From the IMG/VR virus record IMGVR_UViG_3300000553_000051, positions 1-54,947 of that record: 54,947 nucleotides of DNA. One strand, written 5' to 3'. Positions within the stretch are counted from its first letter, which is position 1, and each line of letters starts with the position of its first letter. The position numbers and the translations under genes are program-made. The notes beneath the pieces were generated by a model. The model made no database searches. It saw only the letters and a list, made by a program, of their open reading frames with translations, and was not told the DNA's origin. Of the stretch, positions 36,612 to 44,803 are shown piece after piece. Source of the DNA: a virus.

Positions 36612-36818
36612 ATTCATCTTCGTCATGACCTTTCATTTCAAAATTTCAATTTTCTAACAATAGGCAAATTTTATAATACTGAACAGATAAAAGGAACTAA
36701 ATATTTAATCTGTAATGATTTAGGATTTTACACTTATTATATGAAAATAGAAAATTTCTTTTTAACTGAAAAAGAATATCGTAAACAAAAACTACAAAAA
36801 ATAAATTTTTTATCTTAA
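36612..36818 (+). pseudogene. 5'-truncated paralogue of the MKxVC small-protein family
   Basis: A plus-strand frame without start codon reads FLTIGKFYNTEQIKGTKYLI, then FYTYYMKIENFFLTEKEYRK and QKLQKINFLS to TAA 36816-36818. The layout matches the gene at 283-525. All neighbours run on the minus strand, and a minus-strand ATG starting MKVVCVNNI lies 60 bases downstream, as if the N-terminal piece had been inverted. Confidence 0.5.
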
Positions 36819-36878
36819 ATATTCTAATATAGATTCATTTGCAACAATGGAAATGTTATTTACACATACAACTTTCAT
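36810..36878 (-). CDS. 22-codon ORF starting MKVVCVNN
   Basis: The start is like that of the MKxVC family (MKIVCKKN at 283), but it stops after 22 codons, with its stop overlapping the stop of the truncated paralogue on the other strand. Probably the inverted 5' piece of the same gene; unlikely to be functional. The rest of 36555-36944 shows no other gene. Confidence 0.3.
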   Translation of the reverse strand: MKVVCVNNISIVANESILEYLR

Positions 36879-36944
36879 TTCAATTTATTTTTACTTGATT
36901 TTTCTTATTTTTGTAAGTACATTTGAAGAAATTACTTTCGTGAC

Positions 36945-37133
36945 TCATTTTACTATGTATTGATAACCTGTGCCAAATTTTAATAATGTGCGAATACCTG
37001 ATGAACTAATATGTTCAAATTCTCTATCACAAAAGATGCTAATTGACTTGATATCAGGCATTAAATCCTGTAAATATTTATACTCAAGAAATTGAAGTCG
37101 TTTAAATTCTGATAATATTATATTAAGATTCAT
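36945..37133 (-). CDS. C-terminal fragment of a nucleotidylyltransferase-like protein
   Basis: 62 residues. FEHISSSGIRTLLKFG resembles the ISSTxIR motif near the C-terminus of HIGH-type nucleotidylyltransferases (CoaD, NadM class). The N-terminal half with the HxGH motif is absent, so this is a fragment or a divergent remnant. Confidence 0.4.
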   Translation of the reverse strand: MNLNIILSEFKRLQFLEYKYLQDLMPDIKSISIFCDREFEHISSSGIRTLLKFGTGYQYIVK

Positions 37134-37199
37134 TTTGTAAATTATTGAGTTTTTGTAATTTATATTTTCTCAAAATCAAAATTCAAAAAATAGTGAAGA

Positions 37200-37730
37200 T
37201 TATTTGTGATAAGATTCATTTGTTTTAAAACTCCAATCAGGGTTTGGTTTATATTTAGAATTTACAAAATAATCATAAATCGGTTTCCAATCGATATCGG
37301 GGTCGAAGCCCGATTTATCTTCCCAACAAGTATTCCAATATGGTTTTTGATAATAATAACCAAATGAACCTTTTGATTCTGAAATTTCAGGATTTTCATT
37401 TACATATTTAAAATGAATATCATCTTTTTTAAATATATCCATATAACTTTTTGTTTCTTCTGGATATGAAGATGTGAAAAGAAATAAAATCATATCAGGA
37501 CGATTTTTTGTTAAATATTGTAATGTTTCTTTTGCATATGGATAATAGTTTATAGAAAATTCTTGTCCCTTATCAGTAGTTTTTCTATAATCTGGCTTCG
37601 ATATAACACCATGAATATCGAAAGCGTGATATGTTTCATACCATTGTTTTTCTTCAGAATGCAAAAACATTTTTTTGATCCATTTTAATAAGGCTGGTTC
37701 ATATAAAAATTCATCAATCATATTATTCAT
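37200..37730 (-). CDS. HAD-like phosphatase-type protein
   Basis: 176 residues. FDIHGVISKPDYR looks like HAD motif I (DxxG type), and MILFLFTSSYPEETKSYMDI looks like motif II (TS). Later acidic residues (WEDKSGFDPDIDW) may serve as motif IV. Members hydrolyse phosphates of nucleotides or nucleic-acid ends, for example the phosphatase half of T4 Pnkp. The substrate is unknown. Overlaps the upstream gene by 8 bases. Confidence 0.6.
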   Translation of the reverse strand: MNNMIDEFLYEPALLKWIKKMFLHSEEKQWYETYHAFDIHGVISKPDYRKTTDKGQEFSINYYPYAKETLQYLTKNRPDMILFLFTSSYPEETKSYMDIFKKDDIHFKYVNENPEISESKGSFGYYYQKPYWNTCWEDKSGFDPDIDWKPIYDYFVNSKYKPNPDWSFKTNESYHK

Positions 37731-38235
37731 TGTCTTCGCTTTTTAAGGATAATTGACCAAGTTTTAACATTCTATCTAACAAGAAGATATCATTGTATTT
37801 TTTACCATCAGCATTTGTATTTGACGGTTTTCTATAATATTTAGAATATCTACTTTGTGTTGGATTAAGTACAGGTACATTGACAAATGATTCATCTTTG
37901 GAATAAAAACTTGAACCAGAGCATGTTACCTTAAATTTTTTACCTTGAACTATTTCTGTTTTCATTTGATAACCAACAGATACTGGTTGTTTATAAATAT
38001 CATCAACAGGATCTGAAAGTTTGCAAGTTCTATAAAGAATATAATTTTGGGGTTTGAACTTCATTTGCCATACAATATAAAGTTCATCATTATTTTCCTC
38101 ACAAATTCTTTTGGTTTCCATGAGTTTCTTGATAAGATTATCTGTCAAAGCAACTAAATAGAACCCTTTATCAGATTGCTTAGCCATTTTGATAAACTTT
38201 TTTTCTTTTGTATTAAATGTTAAAAATCTTTTCAT
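37723..38235 (-). CDS. unknown phage protein
   Basis: 170 residues starting MKRFLTFNTKEKKFIK. Beta-rich centre (IVWQMKFKPQNYILYRTCKL). No family recognised. It overlaps the NADAR gene by 4 bases and the HAD-like gene by 8, so the three form one operon. Confidence 0.7.
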   Translation of the reverse strand: MKRFLTFNTKEKKFIKMAKQSDKGFYLVALTDNLIKKLMETKRICEENNDELYIVWQMKFKPQNYILYRTCKLSDPVDDIYKQPVSVGYQMKTEIVQGKKFKVTCSGSSFYSKDESFVNVPVLNPTQSRYSKYYRKPSNTNADGKKYNDIFLLDRMLKLGQLSLKSEDNE

Positions 38236-38666
38236 AAATTTTTCCTTATTTCCATTAATGTTTTTCCTAAATTATTTTGTGATTTGTAATGTTGACAAGT
38301 ATCACAAGTACAATTTCCCCATACATTGTCATGCCAGTAATTGGTTTCTTCTAAATATGCATCACCTGTAGCAAGTAATAGTTGTTTAAGTTCTTCATCT
38401 TTAAATTTTTCAATCAAGACTTCTCGCATCACATTGAATTTTATAGTATTCCAATCAAGTCTCATAGTAATCTTTTGACCTCTTTTCTTTGCGTCATTGG
38501 GTGTCGGTGACATTCTAACAAATTCATGATCTTCTTCATTTGTTGCTTTGAAAGCCTGATAAGCATGTTCAGAGGATTGATAAGTTTTGCCTTTATAAGT
38601 AAATTCTTTCACATGAAAATTACTTAAAAATCTGTATTCCTTGAAAAATCCCTCTATTGCTTTCAT
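38232..38666 (-). CDS. NADAR (YbiA-like) protein
   Basis: 144 residues, the usual length. It has EYRFLSNFHVKEFTYKGKTY, SSEHAYQAFKA and ATGDAYLEETNYWHDNVWGN, the NADAR/YbiA signature. NADAR proteins are N-glycosidases that remove ADP-ribose from guanine or act on NAD-linked compounds, and phage copies may counter ADP-ribosyl-based host defence. An inserted CTCDTCQHY may bind metal. First gene of a three-gene unit with HAD-like and unknown partners. Confidence 0.88.
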   Translation of the reverse strand: MKAIEGFFKEYRFLSNFHVKEFTYKGKTYQSSEHAYQAFKATNEEDHEFVRMSPTPNDAKKRGQKITMRLDWNTIKFNVMREVLIEKFKDEELKQLLLATGDAYLEETNYWHDNVWGNCTCDTCQHYKSQNNLGKTLMEIRKNL

Positions 38667-38690
38667 AAACTTTATATTACTATTTTTCTA

Positions 38691-38698
38691 CAAAGTTA
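38691..38698 (-). promoter_or_regulatory. Bacteroidota-type promoter (TAACTTTG)
   Basis: TAnnTTTG box on the minus strand 25 bases before the NADAR ATG. Confidence 0.55.
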
Positions 38699-38721
38699 GA
38701 AAAAAATTTGATAATAAAAAA

Positions 38722-38732
38722 TTATATATAGT
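38722..38732 (+). promoter_or_regulatory. TTATATATAG late-type promoter candidate
   Basis: The motif lies 4 bases before the ATG at 38736, the first gene of the plus-strand MKxIxxFxE cassette run. Confidence 0.45.
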
Positions 38733-38735
38733 TAG

Positions 38736-39075
38736 ATGAAATATTTAGCCTTATATGAGAATTTTATAACTGATTTATTCAAGAAGAAAAATGTCCGACA
38801 TATTGATTTTAGGCACAAACACAGTTTAGATCCAGAACCTGATGATACATATCTTCATGAAGTAAAAGATATTGTTAAAAGGAAAAAAGATAATGAACTT
38901 GGAATGATTTTCGCGAGAGGACAAGAAAGGTGTAAATAAATATTGGGTTGATTTTAATGATTTTCAAGAAAAATGGGTATCAAAACTGGATTGTTCATAT
39001 ACGGAAGATGAAATAGAAAAACCTACGACAGATGAAATAGAATTATATAATGATATGAAAAAATATAATGTTTAA
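38736..39075 (+). pseudogene. frameshifted MKxIxxFxE/KKYNV cassette gene
   Basis: The frame from ATG 38736 (MKYLALYENFITDLFKKK) stops at 38939. The +1 frame from about 38915 continues GVNKYWVDFNDFQEKWVSKL and ends NDMKKYNV at TAA 39073-39075. One base restores a protein of about 112 residues with both the head and the tail module. Next start 1 base downstream. Confidence 0.65.
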
Positions 39076-39076
39076 T

Positions 39077-39463
39077 ATGAAAATAGAGAAATATACGGAA
39101 TTTTTAAATGAAGCAATAACTAAAAAATTCTTTAAGAAAGGTAATCATTATAAAATGTCAAATATTCCAGATTTTGAAGGTCAACCTATGCCTGATATGT
39201 ATTTTCATGTAAATTCTATTGGTCATGAAAAAGGTACAGATTATTTAGATGTTAGATTGTTTTTATTGGACGAAAAAAGTTTTGATGATACAGTATTTGT
39301 TATTAAATCATTTGATGAAAATAATATAAAAATTGAGGATCTTGGTGATATGACTGAAAAAGATGAAGATAACTATTATAATGGTATACCACCAGAAGAC
39401 CTTTCAATTCCGAAACATTTTTCACCAGAAGAAAGAGGAGATGTAAAAAAATATAATTTATGA
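39077..39463 (+). CDS. MKxIxxFxE/KKYNL cassette protein
   Basis: 128 residues from ATG 39077; an ATG three codons earlier falls in the previous gene's tail. Head MKIEKYTEFLNEA, tail DVKKYNL. The middle (YLDVRLFLLDEKSFDDTVFV) is unlike the other cassette proteins. The TGA overlaps the next ATG. Function unknown. Confidence 0.75.
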   Translation: MKIEKYTEFLNEAITKKFFKKGNHYKMSNIPDFEGQPMPDMYFHVNSIGHEKGTDYLDVRLFLLDEKSFDDTVFVIKSFDENNIKIEDLGDMTEKDEDNYYNGIPPEDLSIPKHFSPEERGDVKKYNL

Positions 39464-39783
39464 AGCATTTAACATTATATGGAAATTTTATAACTAATTT
39501 GTTTAAGAAAAAACATAAAGATACACCTTTGAATGATGAATCAGAAATTGATATAACAAAATTATTTGAATACTATGGTTATAGTTTATATGACAGAAGT
39601 GCGAAAAAAGACAAAGCAATGTTAAATATTTTTAAATATTTAGAATCAAAAATAAAGAATCAATATATAGAACTTTATGATAAAAATGATAATATAATTC
39701 AAAGTATGTTTTATGTATATAGGATTGAAATATCAAATGCTAATATTGATTCAAGATTACGAAGTTACAGGAAAAAAATATAA
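39460..39783 (+). CDS. MKxIxxFxE cassette protein, tail out of frame
   Basis: 107 residues, head MKHLTLYGNFITNLFKKK (close to the gene at 38736). It ends YRKKI at TAA 39781-39783. A run of seven A precedes TATAATTTATG; with six, the end would read KKYNL and overlap the next ATG as in the other cassettes. So the end is probably shifted by one base. Confidence 0.7.
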   Translation: MKHLTLYGNFITNLFKKKHKDTPLNDESEIDITKLFEYYGYSLYDRSAKKDKAMLNIFKYLESKIKNQYIELYDKNDNIIQSMFYVYRIEISNANIDSRLRSYRKKI

Positions 39784-39786
39784 TTT

Positions 39787-40413
39787 ATGAAGCATTTAGA
39801 AACATTTGAATTTCATATAATAAACGAAAGTTTTGATTATGAATTGCTTATGGAAGATAAGAAATTTAGTATTTATAGAACTGTTCAAGATAAGATAATT
39901 AAAAAATTAGGATTGAATTTATATTTTGTTGGTACATTTCAAATGGGTGTAACTGTCTTATATCCTGTAATTGAAGCACTTGTAAAAAATTCAAATATAC
40001 CGGCGATAGGACCAGAACAAATTGTATTATTAACAATATTTGCTATTGCTCAGATTCTTCATCTTGCAACTGAAGATGTTCAAAAAATTCAATCAGAATT
40101 AGAAAAAAATGATTTAACTTCACTTGTAGAAAAGGTTAAACAATCTTTATTGTCATTATATAAGATATTTAGTTTCGTATCGAGAAGTTTTGGAAAAATA
40201 GTGGATGTTTTTACTGATATGTTAGCGTATGTGGGTTTAGGTGTGCCAATATATATGGCAATAATAGAGATAATTTCTAAAGAAGGATTAAATTTAGATA
40301 CATTGCCACAAAAAGTACTGATATTTGGTGTAGGAGCAGGAGCATTTGCCTTTAAAAGTTTGATTGAAGTTATTGTAAATATATTAAAAAATAAATTTAA
40401 AAAACAAATTTAA
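39787..40413 (+). CDS. membrane protein with tag-like N-terminus
   Basis: 208 residues. Head MKHLETFEFHIINE. Hydrophobic segments at about 55-75, 80-100, 148-165 and 176-198. No recognised family. A hydrophobic protein with a capsid-targeting-like start would be a candidate for ejection into the envelope, but this is only inference. Confidence 0.65.
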   Translation: MKHLETFEFHIINESFDYELLMEDKKFSIYRTVQDKIIKKLGLNLYFVGTFQMGVTVLYPVIEALVKNSNIPAIGPEQIVLLTIFAIAQILHLATEDVQKIQSELEKNDLTSLVEKVKQSLLSLYKIFSFVSRSFGKIVDVFTDMLAYVGLGVPIYMAIIEIISKEGLNLDTLPQKVLIFGVGAGAFAFKSLIEVIVNILKNKFKKQI

Positions 40414-40446
40414 TTCTTTTTCATATACTAAAGAAAAATAACACTC

Positions 40447-41628
40447 GTGGTCACTCCAACTGAGGATGGAATTTCTCAATTCATTTCAAAAGATTTCCAA
40501 TATCTTACACAGCAAAATAAAATTCAATACAAAGGCATAAATTTAAAATGCACTTATCTCATTAATATTATACATGAATTATTAGTAAAATATTATTTCA
40601 GCAATAATCTAGAAATAAAATTTAATTTATCATCTACAATTCTTCGTAAAAAATACGGAGAATATTATAATTATTATATAAATTATTTATGTGAAAATGG
40701 GTTTATGAGTTTAGTTTCAAAATATTATGTCGGCAAAAAAACAAATTCATATAAGCTTGATACTAAGTATGTTTACGATGTTGTACGATGGAAAAGTTAT
40801 GATAAATTTATATTAAAAAAATGTAAAAATAGATATGAAACATCTATAACTGAAATGACTCAAAATCTGATTTGCATCGATGTGAAAAAAAGACTGGTGG
40901 AATCATTAAATAAAATTCAAATAGATTATGAAGGTGCTATGAATTTTTTAACTACATTAAAAAATAATGATCTAATAGAAGATTCGAAATATTTTTCTAA
41001 TTTATTATCTGTTGATAATATAAGTTTAAATAATATCTATTTTAATTTTGATGATTTCGGTAGATTTCACACAAATTATACGATTCTTAAAAAAGAAATA
41101 AGAAATTCATATTTAACAATTAACAATGAAATCCTAACCGAAATTGATATAAAAAATTCACAACCACTTTTTTTTGCAGCATTATTGAAGGAAGAATTAA
41201 CAATCATAAATAAAGACACACAAAAATATTTTGATCTTGTGAAAGCCGGACTTCTTTATGATGATATTGTCGAAAATTCAGATGTAGAAACTAGGAATGA
41301 TGCTAAAGAATTAATTTATAAAGTTTTATTTGGTAGAAATAGAGAAACTAAAAAAGAAAATAAAATTTTTAAAAAACTCTATCCATCAATATATGAATAT
41401 ATTCTGGAATTTAAAGATTTAAGAGATAATTATAAAGAATTGTCGCATGAATTACAAAAAATGGAAAGTCAATTTATTTATAATAAAGTCATTAAGGAGA
41501 TATATGACACTTATCCAAACATTGTTTTATTTACTATTCATGATTCTATTATGTTTCCTATGTCTTATAAAGAAAAAATAGAAACAATATTCAATAAACA
41601 CTTTCAAGATTTGATAAAAAATATTTGA
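40447..41628 (+). CDS. divergent family-A polymerase-like protein
   Basis: 393 residues from a GTG start (no ATG in the first 80 codons). The C-terminal 170 residues hold three spaced motifs of the Pol A/T7 RNA polymerase palm and fingers: EIDIKNSQP (Asp234, motif A), RNDAKELIYKVLFG (Arg283, Lys287, then FG; the R-x3-K-x7-(Y/F)G O-helix, motif B) and FTIHDSIMF (His365-Asp366, motif C, HDS as in T7-type RNA polymerases). An QKMESQFI segment sits where Pol A has the Q-helix. The first 230 residues are unassigned. I have seen the NSQP/HDS pattern in uncharacterised Bacteroidota mobile-element proteins. It could be a DNA polymerase, primase or RNA polymerase. Confidence 0.6.
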   Translation: MVTPTEDGISQFISKDFQYLTQQNKIQYKGINLKCTYLINIIHELLVKYYFSNNLEIKFNLSSTILRKKYGEYYNYYINYLCENGFMSLVSKYYVGKKTNSYKLDTKYVYDVVRWKSYDKFILKKCKNRYETSITEMTQNLICIDVKKRLVESLNKIQIDYEGAMNFLTTLKNNDLIEDSKYFSNLLSVDNISLNNIYFNFDDFGRFHTNYTILKKEIRNSYLTINNEILTEIDIKNSQPLFFAALLKEELTIINKDTQKYFDLVKAGLLYDDIVENSDVETRNDAKELIYKVLFGRNRETKKENKIFKKLYPSIYEYILEFKDLRDNYKELSHELQKMESQFIYNKVIKEIYDTYPNIVLFTIHDSIMFPMSYKEKIETIFNKHFQDLIKNI

Positions 41629-41637
41629 AAATAAAAA

Positions 41638-41650
41638 TTAATATATAAAA
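41638..41650 (+). promoter_or_regulatory. TTAATATATAAAA late-type promoter candidate
   Basis: The motif lies 15-27 bases before the TTG start at 41665. Confidence 0.45.
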
Positions 41651-41664
41651 TAAAATTCAAATAT

Positions 41665-42663
41665 TTGAAGACTTATTTTAATTTTCTTAATGAAAACTCT
41701 GAGACATCAGACACTTTACACGAAAGAATAAGAAAGATTTTAAGAACTTATGGAACAATACCCATCACTAAGGATAATGCAACTGAAATCATTCAAAGAA
41801 TTGTAGGTAGTGAAGTTAAATATAAAACTGATTTACAACATCCAACACATTTCAATCGCCCAATAATAGGTCAGGATTCAGATTTTGGTTTAATGAAGCC
41901 TTCTAATAAAATTAGAATGTATGATTATTTGAGTAGTTTAATTAAAACTAAAACTATAAGGGGTGATAGTTTCGAAGGTTTAATTGCAGGATTATATAAT
42001 GGTATAACTGCACAAAAGAAAGATAAAAATTCTTCAAGTAAATGGGACGTTGAATTATCAGACGGTAAAAAAATCAGTGTTAAATTTTTAGATAGTAGTA
42101 CCGAAAGACCTGTTTTAGGCAATATAAAATCAGTTATTGATAAAATGTATCCTACACTTAAAAATTTACCTCTTAATGAGGTTTTAGCAAAAATTGGAAA
42201 TAATCAAGCAAGGAAGATGTTGAATGTCGCATTTGGTGATGTAACACATTTTTTATTCGCATATCCAGAAGGATTGAATATCAAATGTTTATTATTCGAA
42301 AGAGCTAGTTTAATTTTCAGATATATTGAAAAATCAGATGTTAGATATGCACCAAAACAAAAGGGTTCATATCAAATAAGAATTAATTTTAATAATTTAC
42401 TTCCACCTAGAAAAACTGATTTATCATGGACTCTTTATGCACCTAAACCAACAGAAGAAGATTTTAAATATTTAGAAATGAGCAATATTGATAAATCAAA
42501 GAAATTATTTGGCAGTGATTCTTATAGAATCAGAGGTTCTATATTAAATGCGATTCTGAAATATGGTGAATTTGTAAATATGAGAGATCCTTTTGATGAT
42601 GAAGGAACAAAAGATTATTTTGTTTTTGATTATGAAAAATATAAAGAAGAAAGAGGACATTAA
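41665..42663 (+). CDS. predicted PD-(D/E)XK-type nuclease with capsid-targeting-like start
   Basis: 332 residues from TTG 41665. The head MKTYFNFLNENSE is the closest in this window to the T4 internal-protein signal MKTYQEFIAEA. GDSFEGLIAGLYNG, then SKWDVELSDGKKISVKFL at about 128-145, gives E...D...SVK, the order of a restriction-type nuclease core. The rest is unassigned. If packaged and ejected it could attack host DNA or process phage DNA. Catalytic residues need alignment. Confidence 0.55.
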   Translation: MKTYFNFLNENSETSDTLHERIRKILRTYGTIPITKDNATEIIQRIVGSEVKYKTDLQHPTHFNRPIIGQDSDFGLMKPSNKIRMYDYLSSLIKTKTIRGDSFEGLIAGLYNGITAQKKDKNSSSKWDVELSDGKKISVKFLDSSTERPVLGNIKSVIDKMYPTLKNLPLNEVLAKIGNNQARKMLNVAFGDVTHFLFAYPEGLNIKCLLFERASLIFRYIEKSDVRYAPKQKGSYQIRINFNNLLPPRKTDLSWTLYAPKPTEEDFKYLEMSNIDKSKKLFGSDSYRIRGSILNAILKYGEFVNMRDPFDDEGTKDYFVFDYEKYKEERGH

Positions 42664-43265
42664 TTTTCAAATTGTAATTTTAGTCTGCTTAATTTATATT
42701 TTCTCATTGCAACTTTGACATCATAATTTTCAAAAAAGTGTTGTTTAAAATTATTTCCGGGGTTAGCAACTTCTACATGAATCACATAACCTTCTTTATC
42801 TACAATTTGATACAATTCTAATTTTTTTAAAAAAGTTTTTTCTATAATAATTTCTTCAAAGGGATGGTTTAAATCATCAAGTTTTTTCTCTATAGGCACA
42901 AACCATATACCAGCAAAATAACTCATATTATTTGGATAGAATTTTCCATTTATTATGATTCCGTATTCAAAAGAAATATTAAAATTTTTGTTTTGTATTA
43001 ATTTTTTATATGCTGAAAAGAAAACTTGAAAATTAGGTTGATAATTATATGTACAATAAACTATAGTGCTATCATCATTTATATCATAGAATTTCAGATA
43101 TTTAAGATCAAATCCTATTTCTTTAAATTTATTTAATAGTTCACTATAAGTAATAGGTGCAAATTTATCTTGTTTGATTTTTGATATCAAAAAACTGTAA
43201 TCAAAAGGAATATCATTCCAGAATGGTTGATATTTGAAATTGATATGTATGGTATCGTGGTACAT
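42660..43265 (-). CDS. unknown protein with RKYKLSRLKL tail
   Basis: 201 residues, aromatic-rich, beta-rich centre (TIVYCTYNYQPNFQVFF). It ends MRKYKLSRLKLQFEN, the basic tail module. Convergent with the predicted nuclease (4-base overlap) and overlapping the next minus-strand gene by one base. Function unknown. Confidence 0.72.
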   Translation of the reverse strand: MYHDTIHINFKYQPFWNDIPFDYSFLISKIKQDKFAPITYSELLNKFKEIGFDLKYLKFYDINDDSTIVYCTYNYQPNFQVFFSAYKKLIQNKNFNISFEYGIIINGKFYPNNMSYFAGIWFVPIEKKLDDLNHPFEEIIIEKTFLKKLELYQIVDKEGYVIHVEVANPGNNFKQHFFENYDVKVAMRKYKLSRLKLQFEN

Positions 43266-43459
43266 TATTCTTCCTCAGGTTTAATTCTAAATTCTTCATC
43301 ACAAAGTTCTGATGTTCCATCAAATATACCATCAGTATTAATTAAATCAATCCATTTTTCATATTCAGAAAACATATTCAAACAATTAATTTTAATTTGT
43401 ATGATTTTTCCATTTTTATGTGCCTCTTCAAGTTCTTTAAGATTCTTTTTTTCAAACAT
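43265..43459 (-). CDS. small acidic protein
   Basis: 64 residues (FEKKNLKELEEAHKNGKIIQ ... FRIKPEEE). No family recognised. Between a small membrane protein gene and the tail-bearing gene at 42660. Confidence 0.65.
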   Translation of the reverse strand: MFEKKNLKELEEAHKNGKIIQIKINCLNMFSEYEKWIDLINTDGIFDGTSELCDEEFRIKPEEE

Positions 43460-43469
43460 ATAAATTATT

Positions 43470-43673
43470 TTATGATGTAATTAAAAATGCTAATATATTG
43501 CCAACTATAACCACAAATGCCGCGATTCTAACATAATCACATATTGTTGCTATTGACATTTGAAATTTCCATAGAGTTGGTGATATTTCATTCCATTTCA
43601 TTGATAAATTCATCCATTCCATCATCATTCTTATACCACGAGGATGTACCATCCACAACAAGAAAGTTTTCAT
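43470..43673 (-). CDS. small membrane protein
   Basis: 67 residues, one C-terminal transmembrane segment (IAAFVVIVGNILAFLI) and a Met/Trp-rich N-terminal part. No family recognised. Confidence 0.6.
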   Translation of the reverse strand: MKTFLLWMVHPRGIRMMMEWMNLSMKWNEISPTLWKFQMSIATICDYVRIAAFVVIVGNILAFLITS

Positions 43674-43680
43674 ATTTAAT

Positions 43681-44025
43681 TCATTTTAAGAGTTTTACAA
43701 AAGTGTTATCAATCAATTTTTTAGAAGATTTATCCCATTCAACAAAGAAATCGTTTTTTTCAAATGCCTTAACTTTATCAATAAAATTTTTATCTTCAGG
43801 AATACGGACATAATCAGATACAATAGAATCGTTGCAAACCTTAGCATATTTTTTCATATCTTCCTTATATTTGTTTTTAAGGTCAGAATAGAGGTCAAGT
43901 AAATTATCAGTATCTAATGCAGGATTATTCTTCTGAAGTTCATCATAAACTGGTTCAAAGGGTTTTACAACTGCTCTACGATTGTAATAGAGTACGAGTT
44001 CGAAATCTTCAATATATTCTGTCAT
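43681..44025 (-). CDS. unknown helical protein
   Basis: 114 residues, charged and helical (DELQKNNPALDTDNLLDLYS ...). Promoter TACTTTTG at 44048 stands 23 bases upstream, so this gene probably begins the unit that runs to 42660. Function unknown. Confidence 0.7.
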   Translation of the reverse strand: MTEYIEDFELVLYYNRRAVVKPFEPVYDELQKNNPALDTDNLLDLYSDLKNKYKEDMKKYAKVCNDSIVSDYVRIPEDKNFIDKVKAFEKNDFFVEWDKSSKKLIDNTFVKLLK

Positions 44026-44047
44026 ATTTTTTCATTTATCGTTAATG

Positions 44048-44055
44048 CAAAAGTA
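44048..44055 (-). promoter_or_regulatory. Bacteroidota-type promoter (TACTTTTG)
   Basis: TAnnTTTG box on the minus strand, then TTAACGAT, before the gene at 44025. Confidence 0.55.
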
Positions 44056-44079
44056 CGAAAAATTATTGGAATAAAAAAA

Positions 44080-44803
44080 TTATTGGGATCTTTGATAAAG
44101 CCAAATTTGATGATCTAATAATCTTGGATTGATATTACCTATCATTTCACAAACTTGTATTATCATCTCTCATCTCTCTGATCTTGTATTTATCTGGTGA
44201 ATAACCAATTGCGTCTATCATGAATCTAATCATCATTCTATCAACCTTAACAAAAGTTTCATCACCAGCCAGCATGAAAAAATAATCTAATGAAATACCA
44301 GTTGTTTGCCCTGGTATTTTTCTAATTTCACTTTCAAGTTCTTCATTACCAATAAATTGTTGCAAATCTTGAAAATAATTTATGCCAAAATTATTTAATG
44401 TTTTAGCAAAAAGGTAGACTGCTTCTGCTTTTGTGACGGCTTTTGCACCATGTGTTGCAGTTCTACATCTATTTTGATAAACTTTAATCGCCATTTGTTG
44501 GGGAGTTTCTTCTTCTGTTCTTTGTATTAAGTCTTCTAAAGAATCTTGTTCACTAATTGAGGGATAATTATCTGAATCTCTAAATAGCTTCAAATCATAA
44601 TATTCATTATATCTTTCTACTGCTTTTCTAGTTTGCTCATAACTTATTCCAATTGAGAATACTGCATCAATAACACAACTTGTAATGCTTTGATAATAAT
44701 ATTCCTTACCTAATTCAGCATTTTTAAGTTTTAAATTTTTCATACAAAAATGATATAATTTGGTTATATCGTTTTGATTTTCAAATAGTTTAATGTATTT
44801 CAT
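44080..44803 (-). pseudogene. HhH-GPD DNA-glycosylase-like gene, frameshifted near 3' end
   Basis: Head MKYIKLFENQND. Then SITSCVIDAVFSIGISYE and IRKIPGQTTGISLDYFFMLA with VKVDRMMIRFM, the helix-hairpin-helix and following Asp of the HhH-GPD base-excision glycosylase fold. The frame ends at 44147 (218 residues). A neighbouring frame continues IQVCEMIGNINPRLLDHQIW and LYQRSQ to TAA 44080, the expected end of the family. A 7-base AGATGAG-type duplication is the likely cause. The uninterrupted product would still contain the core fold. Confidence 0.6.
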
